Positions 35,921 through 43,600 of a stretch of 64,000 bases of DNA are shown in pieces. The notes beneath the pieces were generated by a model. The model did no database searches and was not told where the DNA came from. It saw only the letters and a program-made list of their open reading frames with translations. The stretch comes from Candidatus Albibeggiatoa sp. nov. NOAA (GTDB taxonomy: Bacteria > Pseudomonadota > Gammaproteobacteria > Beggiatoales > Beggiatoaceae): positions 62,001 to 126,000 of the forward strand of contig JAOXRS010000066.1 of NCBI GenBank assembly GCA_025800385.1, given 5' to 3'. Within the stretch, counting starts at the first letter, position 1. Each line of letters begins with the position of its first letter. A program made the position numbers and the translations under genes.

Positions 35921-36180
35921 GTTGGCTTACCACTGAAAGGATGATTTATTTAAGCCGAAGTATAACAAATCAGCCTTATTTTGTGCATCGCAACATGGAT
36001 TTATGGCTTAAGATGCAAGATGTTTGGATAACATATGTTAAGCAATAGTAGATAAAATAAGCTATCCACTTGAAAATATTGATTTTACGAACTTAAATAT
36101 TCCATTTTTTAATTCAGATTAAAATGACGTATTTTTCATTATGAGAAACTGGTCAGAATAAAGGATTAATCTCAATATAA

Positions 36181-37026
36181 TCAATCATTTTGCTTATCAA
36201 GCATAGATTGGTACAATTTATTCTTGCTAATACCTGTGATTTGACTGGCTAATTTCGCAGCTTTTTTCAATGGTAATTCCTGCAATAAAATATCAAGTAG
36301 CTGCATGGTTTCGGCATCGATTTCAGGCTGAATACTATCATCTATACCTTCGATAATGATGACAAACTCGCCCTTTTGATGTACAGCATCTGCTTGTAAC
36401 CATGCTAATAAATCACCTAATTGGCCACGTTTAACAGTTTCAAAAACCTTGCTCAGTTCTTTCACTAATACGCCAATACGTTGCTCACCAAAAATATTGA
36501 CCATATCAGCGATAGAGTCTTCAATTCGATGTGGAGCTTCATAAAAAGCCAAAGTGTGCGATTGAGAAACGAGGGCTTTTAATACTTGTTGTCGAGCATG
36601 AGATTTTGGCGGCAGGAAACCTTCAAAACGAAATCTATCCGCCCGCAATCCACTTACAGATAATGCACTGATTAACGCGCTAGCACCTGGTATTGGGCTG
36701 ATGGTAATGCCTGCTTCATGCGCTAATCGCACTAAATAATGCCCCGGATCACTGATTAAAGGTGTTCCTGCATCACTGACTAAAGCGATATTTTCGCCTT
36801 GTTGTAAACGCTGAATTAATTGTGGTGCAATCTGTTTTTCGTTATGCTCATGCAAAGATTGTAATGCTGTTGGAATCGCAAAATGATTCAGTAAGCCTTT
36901 GGTATGACGCGTATCTTCGGCTGCAATTAAGTCTACGGTCTTTAAAATAGATTGTGCTCTTGGACTAAAATCTTGTAAATTTCCAATTGGCGTAGCAACC
37001 ACATATAATATGCCTACGGCGGACAC
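36181..37026 (-). CDS. rsmI: 16S rRNA (cytidine-1402-2'-O)-methyltransferase
   Basis: 281 residues from a GTG at 37026, chosen because AAGGAG lies six bases upstream and the protein then starts MSAVGILYVVATPIGNLQD. The open frame continues 11 codons further up, into the lpoA leader. RsmI 2'-O-methylates C1402 of 16S rRNA using SAM. Seen: the tetrapyrrole-methylase-like core with AAEDTRHTKGLLNHF, LVSDAGTPLISDPGHYLV and PIPGASALISALSVSGL, and PPKSHARQQVL. It is divergent from lpoA with 43 bases between start codons, the usual gammaproteobacterial arrangement. Confidence 0.96.
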   Translation of the reverse strand: MSAVGILYVVATPIGNLQDFSPRAQSILKTVDLIAAEDTRHTKGLLNHFAIPTALQSLHEHNEKQIAPQLIQRLQQGENIALVSDAGTPLISDPGHYLVRLAHEAGITISPIPGASALISALSVSGLRADRFRFEGFLPPKSHARQQVLKALVSQSHTLAFYEAPHRIEDSIADMVNIFGEQRIGVLVKELSKVFETVKRGQLGDLLAWLQADAVHQKGEFVIIIEGIDDSIQPEIDAETMQLLDILLQELPLKKAAKLASQITGISKNKLYQSMLDKQND

Positions 37027-37069
37027 GACATACTCCTTTAATACACTAAATAGGAACACTCATATTATC

Positions 37070-39238
37070 ATGTTAACGCGGATACTGACTTTTTTATGTT
37101 TCATATTGCTCGTAGGATGCGTACAGGTTCCATTAAAAAAACCTGAGGTAGAGCAACAAACTGTACAACCACCACCGAATCCAACACGTCAAGCAGAGGC
37201 ATTTGAGTATCAAGCAAACTATACTGAGGCGGCTCGGGAATATTTACGTCTTGCGTATAAAACCAATCCACCTACGCGTCAGTCTTACCAACTGTCAGCC
37301 ATTCGTTCCTATTTAAAAGGGGGATATGTTGAAGAGGCAAAAGCAGAGTGGGCACGCTTTAATTTACAACAAAGTTTTGGCTTACAAGTGCCATTACAAT
37401 TGGTTTATGCACAATTCTCAATTGCCGATCAACGTATCGACCAAGCATTTAATTACTTAAAAGTCGTTGGTAATCCGCAAACATTGCCGCCTAAATTACA
37501 GACAGATTATTATGAAGTGTATTCTAAAATTCTGGAACGCCAACGCCATTATTTAGATGCCGCTAAACAACGCATTTTATTAGATACATTACTACCAACA
37601 AATTCTACTGCTTCAAACAAAAACCAACAATCTTTATGGGATAATTTGCAACGCCTTTCACCAACAGAATTAAACAGTGTGCCGCAAACCGCGGGTGATG
37701 TATTGGCAGGTTGGACAAGCTTAGCGCGAATTGCTAAAACTGTACGTCCTAAAGTCATACAACAGGTTATCACTGATTGGCAGCGTCAGTTCCCACGCCA
37801 CCCAGCCAATAACAGCTTTGTACCTAAGTTAGTCCAATCAATTTTAACTTTACCGCCACGACCAAAAGAAATTGCATTATTGTTACCGTTAAGTAGCCGC
37901 TTTAAAGTGCAAGCAGAAGTCGTACGTGATGGTTTCTTAGCCGCTTATTATGAATTAGGCAATCAAGATAAACCTAACGTCACGGTACATGATGTGGGTC
38001 AAGGCAATGCAGCTGAAGTATATAATAAAGTTGTATATGAAGGTGCTGACTTCGTTGTAGGCCCTTTACAAAAGGACAATATTAATAAAATTATTCAAAA
38101 TCAAACCGCCATGCCTGTGCCGACATTATTGTTAAATTATGCGCCACAGACAGTGAATATTAATAACTTGTATCAATTTGGTTTATCACCAGAAAATGAA
38201 GCCCAAGAAGTGGCAGATAAAGCATGGGCAGATGGTCATCGCACTGCATTGGTTTTAGTACCACAAAATAGTTGGGGTTCTCGTGTCTTACAAGCTTTCC
38301 AAACGGCATGGCAACAACGGGGCGGCCAGATCGCTTTAACTCAAACTTATACGCAAGATGTATCACAAGCAGTGAGCTTTATCGCTAATAATCAAGTTTC
38401 GGCAGATATGACATTTATTGCGGCTTATCCAAAATTTGCCCGCTTAATTCAACCGTTCTTTAAACGTTACCACAATACAAACGCCCCTATTTATAGTACA
38501 TCTCACACTTATTCAGGTACACCAGACCCTCAAATGGATATTGACTTAGAAGGAACAATTTTTGGTGATATGCCTTGGGTTTTATCGCCTGATGAGCAGG
38601 GTCGCCGTTTACAGCAAACCTTAATTGAGTCTTTCCCTGACAAGCTTTTACAGTTTAAACGTCTATTTGCTTTGGGTATTGATGCGTTTTCATTGATGAC
38701 TCATTTGCAGCATTTTAACTTGCAACCTTATGCATTATGGCAAGGTCAAACGGGACAATTATTTGTTGATAATCAGCAGCGTATTTGGCGTAAATTAATG
38801 TGGGCATATTTCCAACAAGGCAAAGTGCAATTATTAAATGGTTCTGATGCGTGGGATATTACTATGCCTCATCCTGATGACATTCAAAAACTTGAACCAG
38901 AAATAACAGGTGAAATCATTGAGAATACAACAGGTGATGCAGTGGCTTTGCCCGTAGAAAATACTGAAACGGTACAAACAACCATCACAAATGACACGCT
39001 TAAAACATTAAGCAATGCACAAGCGCAAGCTGTTGAGACGGTGGAAAATGTAATACCTGAAGTTCAATCAGCTACCACGAATAGTATTGATACTGTAAAT
39101 GCTAATGTCCAAAAGACTGAAATTACCCAAACGATTTCGAATCAAACGGGCGCAACAGTGGAAGACACTCTCTCAGAAGCTGAGGCAAATGCTGTTAACA
39201 AAGTACGGTTATTAAGACAGCCCGCTGTTTCTGAGTAA
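37070..39238 (+). CDS. lpoA: Penicillin-binding protein activator LpoA
   Basis: 722 residues from the ATG at 37070; the frame is open from 37010 but the later ATG yields a proper lipoprotein signal (MLTRILTFLCFILLVGC, lipidated Cys17). LpoA is an outer-membrane lipoprotein that activates the peptidoglycan synthase PBP1a. An N-terminal TPR-like domain (~40-260) is followed by a periplasmic-binding-protein-like domain (~265-610, with EIALLLPLSSRFKVQAEVVRDGFLAAYYE and FVVGPLQKDNINKII). The last ~100 residues are Thr/Glu/Asn-rich and probably disordered, an extension beyond the usual end. It is followed by yraN, as is common. A hairpin (39249-39257 with 39276-39284) without T-run lies between the two genes. 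Confidence 0.93.
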   Translation: MLTRILTFLCFILLVGCVQVPLKKPEVEQQTVQPPPNPTRQAEAFEYQANYTEAAREYLRLAYKTNPPTRQSYQLSAIRSYLKGGYVEEAKAEWARFNLQQSFGLQVPLQLVYAQFSIADQRIDQAFNYLKVVGNPQTLPPKLQTDYYEVYSKILERQRHYLDAAKQRILLDTLLPTNSTASNKNQQSLWDNLQRLSPTELNSVPQTAGDVLAGWTSLARIAKTVRPKVIQQVITDWQRQFPRHPANNSFVPKLVQSILTLPPRPKEIALLLPLSSRFKVQAEVVRDGFLAAYYELGNQDKPNVTVHDVGQGNAAEVYNKVVYEGADFVVGPLQKDNINKIIQNQTAMPVPTLLLNYAPQTVNINNLYQFGLSPENEAQEVADKAWADGHRTALVLVPQNSWGSRVLQAFQTAWQQRGGQIALTQTYTQDVSQAVSFIANNQVSADMTFIAAYPKFARLIQPFFKRYHNTNAPIYSTSHTYSGTPDPQMDIDLEGTIFGDMPWVLSPDEQGRRLQQTLIESFPDKLLQFKRLFALGIDAFSLMTHLQHFNLQPYALWQGQTGQLFVDNQQRIWRKLMWAYFQQGKVQLLNGSDAWDITMPHPDDIQKLEPEITGEIIENTTGDAVALPVENTETVQTTITNDTLKTLSNAQAQAVETVENVIPEVQSATTNSIDTVNANVQKTEITQTISNQTGATVEDTLSEAEANAVNKVRLLRQPAVSE

Positions 39239-39309
39239 TATTTGTATCGAGTCAGTGAATTGTAGGACTAAAATGCACTGGCTCTCTCATGGATTGATCG
39301 TTTTTAGAA

Positions 39310-39684
39310 ATGGAATCAACTATGTCAGACAGCCATGAAAGGGGTCGTTGGGCGGAAGAAATGGCCTATCAATATTTAACAAAACACGGTTTAAGCTTGA
39401 TTCGGCGTAATTATCGCTGTCGATCAGGTGAAATCGATTTGGTCATGAAGCACGGGCGCACTTTGGTTTTTATTGAAGTACGTTACCGTGCTCGCGACCA
39501 TTTTGGAACGAGTGCAGAAAGTATTGATGAACGCAAACAACAGCGGCTCTATAAAACGGCTGAGCATTACATTCAGAATTGTCATGACTGTGAACAATTG
39601 GCCTGCCGATTTGATGCGGTGCTCATTTCAGGTCGCCCACCTCATTCAGGTATTGAATGGATCAGAAACGCATTTCAAGGTTAA
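39310..39684 (+). CDS. YraN family (UPF0102) nuclease-fold protein
   Basis: 124 residues; a second ATG at 39322 is an equally possible start. The endonuclease-like core is clear: RGRWAEEMAYQYLTKHGL, RNYRCRSGEIDLVMKHG and LVFIEVRYRARDHFGTSAESID, matching UPF0102/YraN, which has a restriction-enzyme-like fold. The activity is not established. It follows lpoA by 71 bases in the standard rsmI / lpoA-yraN locus and converges on the tautomerase gene with a 14-base gap. Confidence 0.94.
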   Translation: MESTMSDSHERGRWAEEMAYQYLTKHGLSLIRRNYRCRSGEIDLVMKHGRTLVFIEVRYRARDHFGTSAESIDERKQQRLYKTAEHYIQNCHDCEQLACRFDAVLISGRPPHSGIEWIRNAFQG

Positions 39685-39698
39685 GGTAAGCGACAGAT

Positions 39699-40043
39699 TT
39701 AAAATGTCTTGCCATTCCAACCCCATAATGATCTTTGTCCATTGCTAAACTCAATATAAATTCGTGTTGGTGAAATATTCAGCATTTGCTCAATCAGTTG
39801 GCATAATGTTGCTGAAAATTGTGCCGTTTGCTGCTCAGGTAAGTCTAAACTTTTCAGTTCTAAATAAGCAGCAGACTCAAAGCCACCTGCAAAACTCATC
39901 ATCGTATTTGGCTGCAAAGTCACCATCACATAATCTTCTGATTTGCCTAATATTGCTGCAACCGTTTTTGAGGCTTGGGAAACTAATGTCATTTGCTGTT
40001 CTGCATCCAGTTCGACATTAGTCTGAATCAATAAATAAGGCAT
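39699..40043 (-). CDS. MIF-like (phenylpyruvate tautomerase-related) protein
   Basis: 114 residues. The protein starts MPYLLIQTN, leaving Pro as the mature N-terminus, the catalytic base in the tautomerase/MIF superfamily. A Lys in ILGKSEDYVMV and the central segments SFAGGFESAAYLELKSL and SPTRIYIEF agree with MIF-type proteins. Cytoplasmic; the substrate is unknown. It lies two bases after the DUF4124 gene on the same strand, so the pair is co-transcribed. Confidence 0.88.
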   Translation of the reverse strand: MPYLLIQTNVELDAEQQMTLVSQASKTVAAILGKSEDYVMVTLQPNTMMSFAGGFESAAYLELKSLDLPEQQTAQFSATLCQLIEQMLNISPTRIYIEFSNGQRSLWGWNGKTF

Positions 40044-40045
40044 GG

Positions 40046-40492
40046 TTATTCCTGTTCTGTTTCAGCTTGTGCTGTGTCTTCTTCTGTTGTTTGGCAAAAG
40101 TCAGTGATATATTTCTGAGTTTTAGTCATTTCTTGCCGACGTTGCTCAATTGTCATTGGTATCTTTTGTAACGTTTCCTCTTCTGTCTCGCCTTCTACGA
40201 CAGTATATACTTCTTGATCTGAGGTCAATGTAGCTAAGTTTTCTTGTGCTCGCTTGCAATTTTCAACTCTTTTTTGCTTTAAAGCTTGCAGTGGATCATC
40301 TGTATTTTCTGCCTGCTCAACTGCTTGTTGCTTGGGTTTAGGTACATCAATTGTACGTTCTTCTGCACCAATATAAACAGGTGGTGGGGTTTGTGTGTAG
40401 TGGGTAACGCCTTCATCATCAACCCATTGATACAATTTATTTGCATGAGTTACAGCTGAGAAAAATAATAAAAATAGCACCAAATAACGCAT
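40046..40492 (-). CDS. DUF4124 domain-containing exported protein
   Basis: 148 residues with a signal peptide (MRYLVLFLLFFSAVTHA). The mature start NKLYQWVDDEGVTHYTQTPPP is the DUF4124 signature, found in many small periplasmic proteobacterial proteins of unknown role. The rest is highly charged and probably helical, with a Glu-rich C-terminus. It leads a two-gene unit with the tautomerase. Confidence 0.9.
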   Translation of the reverse strand: MRYLVLFLLFFSAVTHANKLYQWVDDEGVTHYTQTPPPVYIGAEERTIDVPKPKQQAVEQAENTDDPLQALKQKRVENCKRAQENLATLTSDQEVYTVVEGETEEETLQKIPMTIEQRRQEMTKTQKYITDFCQTTEEDTAQAETEQE

Positions 40493-40536
40493 CAGTTCTC
40501 TCCAAAAATAAACAAGTTAATCATAATATTCTAGCC

Positions 40537-40582
40537 AAAAAAAAGATGCTCTGACAACATATGATTATGTAGCAGAGCATCT
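40537..40582 (-). terminator. Rho-independent terminator of the pil / Ig-lipoprotein operon
   Basis: On the minus strand AGATGCTCTG pairs perfectly with CAGAGCATCT (40582-40573 with 40553-40544) and is followed by eight T. It lies 42 bases past the lipoprotein stop. Confidence 0.85.
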
Positions 40583-40623
40583 ATATTGACTTAAACAGAT
40601 ATGATAAGTCTAATGAAGTTTAC

Positions 40624-43600
40624 TTAGTTAGCACAACGAATAGGTACACCTTGAGCGGCTTCTTCAGCCTGTGCTTCTAAAGGAGTTTCACTACCAAATG
40701 GGCTAATCACACCTGGAGGGCTAACATTTTCACTGTTCACATCAGCTGCAGCAATATCTAGCACAATATTAATGCTATCCTCAGCCTCACTGCCTTCAAC
40801 TGAAGTACGTGCTGTAAGCTCTACTTGTGCCCATCGTGCATAAATTTGTGCATAAAGAATGGAGAAGTCAGCAAAGCCATCTTTATCCGTTTTGACTTTG
40901 ACTGTATTACCTTCAACAACACTATTATCTCCTGCTTCAAAAGTGACAATATTGCGAGGATCAAGCTGGTTATTATTATTAAAGTCTTCACCTGTATCTA
41001 AAATAGCATTGCGATTAATATCTTCTGCAATACATTGCAAGGTGACGACTTGTTCCCAAGCATCTTCTACATACCGCCAGAAACCTTTGAAATAAGCAAT
41101 AGGTACAATACTCACAACAACTTCTACATCTTTTACAGGTGCTCCATTAATATCGGTTACTAACGCAGAGTAAGGATAAGAATAAGTGGTATTATCTTCA
41201 CGCTCAATAATCGTATTACCTGTACCAATAGAGATAAATACTTGTTTCAACGCAACTGTTAAGAAAACTTCATCTCTAACACTAGAAGTGTCTTCAACAT
41301 AAGCTTCTACTCTTACACCATCACTACCACTAGGCGCAGTACCTGAAATATAAGTTGTAGTTGCGCGCCCAAAAGAATCTGTAGTTGCTGCTCCAAATTC
41401 TAATTGGCCACCAGATACATCGGTTAATGTGAAAATAACCCGTTTTCCTTTTACTAAATTATTTCTTGCATCACGCACTATCGCAATAATCTCAGATGTT
41501 TCAGTTGGTGTGCCATTCGTAATATTAGCCTGAGAGTTCACACCAATTGTGCTTGGTTCAACTTGTAGAGCTAAAGTACTTGCCTGCGTTGCCACGAATT
41601 CAATTTCTAACTGCTCAGAAGGGCCTCCCTCTAGCGTTGAACTTGCTGTCACAATAGCAGGGCCTGCACTCTCAGAAGTCATAACAAACTCAAATACACC
41701 TTCATTATTGGTTACACCACTACTAGGAATAGCCGTACCTCGCGTTGTTGCAACATTAATCGTTTGCCCTACCTGTGGCACATTGGCTTGTAACCATGTC
41801 ACCGTAAACGTAACCAAACTATCTTGGTTATCTGTTGCAGGATCACAACCCACTAAAGGCGGAATACACTCGTTAGCTGTACCACTACCCGCTTGTATAT
41901 CAATTGGGATTTCTCGAGCATTATTGGTCGTTGTTAATGAGAAGCTATCACTAGATACACTAAGTGCTAATGTGCCATCAGTTGCCATACTACCTGCAGT
42001 TGCTGTAATTGAATCTTGACCTGCTTGACTTGCCGTCAATGTTGTTGTCAATTGGCCTGCAGAGTTAGTAATACCTGAGCTTGGATCAAAAATATTGCCA
42101 TTGGCAGAATTTAGTTGAATATTTCTGTTTGGAATACCATTCCCAGCTGAATCTTGTAAAGTAATTGTGAACTGTACTTGATTGTTGAGAATGACGGAAT
42201 CCGTTCCTATGATCGTAATTGTTGTACCCGCCACATCAACAGCAATCGTACCACTTTGAGTTTCACTGGTTGCATTGACGGTAATTGTGCGGTTTTCTGG
42301 TTCACCAACAGTGGTTAAACGTGCATAAGCTTGGCCTGTTGTATCGGTTAAGCCATCTGTTGCCCCAGCTACTACGTATTGTACCGTTCCACCATCAGCA
42401 ACTTGACGTGTTACAGGTTGAATTGCACCAGAGTCAGCAGAGAAATTCACATTCTTGCCTACTAATACATTATTATTAGCATCTTTCACTCGTACACTGA
42501 TAATAATACCATCCGCTGTACCTTCAGAATCTAAAGTTTGGCTGCTTGAGAACAAAGCAAGACTGGCTACAGGTACTTGTGTATCTGTTGTTGGCTCAAA
42601 GGTTAAGGCAATAGTATTGCTGGTAATAGCTCGACCTGCCGCAGTAGCGCGAATTTCAACAATACCCGCATTGGTACTAGAGACATTGGCAGTAAAAGTA
42701 CCACCTTCACTTGTAGAACCACTGGCAGCATCTCTAAAAATACCCGCCCCAGAAATGATTTCAAACGTAATACTGACGTTAGCCATTGGCGTACCGTTAG
42801 CATCTATAGCAGAAGCAATAATTTCAATATCACCATTTACATCAGCTGTTGTTGTTGCCGTATTTAAAGTTAAACTCGCTGGCACGACTTGCGCAACCTC
42901 AACGAATGTCACTGTTTGTGGGGTACTTTGCTTAGTTGAATTGCCGCTTGTTGTGACCGCTGTAATCGTAACAGACGTTGCAATTTCACTAGTCAATGTT
43001 GTACGCCATTCACCTAAACCATTCGTATTACCATCAGCAGGTTCAATGGCTGGGTTATTACTGACTAAGTCAACAGGCGCATTAGCAACAGGTTGCCCTC
43101 TTTCATCTAATACTCTTGCCACTAAAATGACTTGAGCAGCGTTATCTGCTGGTTGGTTATTATTTTCAACCGTTAGTTCAATCGTAGATGGTGTAGCATT
43201 TGTATTAGACGCATTGAAAGTTACGGCTAATGTTTCACTACGAATGTTGTTGGTATCAGGTGCTTGTGCTGTAACTGAAACCACCCCAACCTCGATTGAA
43301 GTTACCGTTGTAGAGAAAATACCATCATTTCCAGTTGCACCTCTTAAACTACTGAAGGCAACAGGGAAATCTGCGGATGTAATTAACTCAATAGCAACAT
43401 TAGGCACAGGCGTACCTTGGTCGTCTAAAGCCGATACTTGGATCGTAACTTCATCATCGCCGTTTGCCAATTGCTCACTATCGCTGAACTGACTAATTAC
43501 TAATTTTGTGACATCACTACTACCTGATGTTGAGGTAAATTGTAAATTCAAGTTCTCAGATAAATCTTGACCTTGTACCTGAGCTGTTACTTGTAATGTA

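Noticed and set aside
39249..39284. Hairpin between lpoA and yraN as a terminator
   Set aside because: Nine-pair stem with a long loop and no T-run. yraN follows closely and usually shares the transcript, so a processing or pause element is as likely.
42455..43135. Long plus-strand open frame (226 codons) opposite the Ig-like lipoprotein, with similar ones at 41549-42019 and 44645-45109
   Set aside because: The minus-strand frame is continuous and has clear lipoprotein and Ig-repeat sequence. The antisense frames are Val/Ser/Leu-rich mirror products of the repeats, with no ribosome sites.
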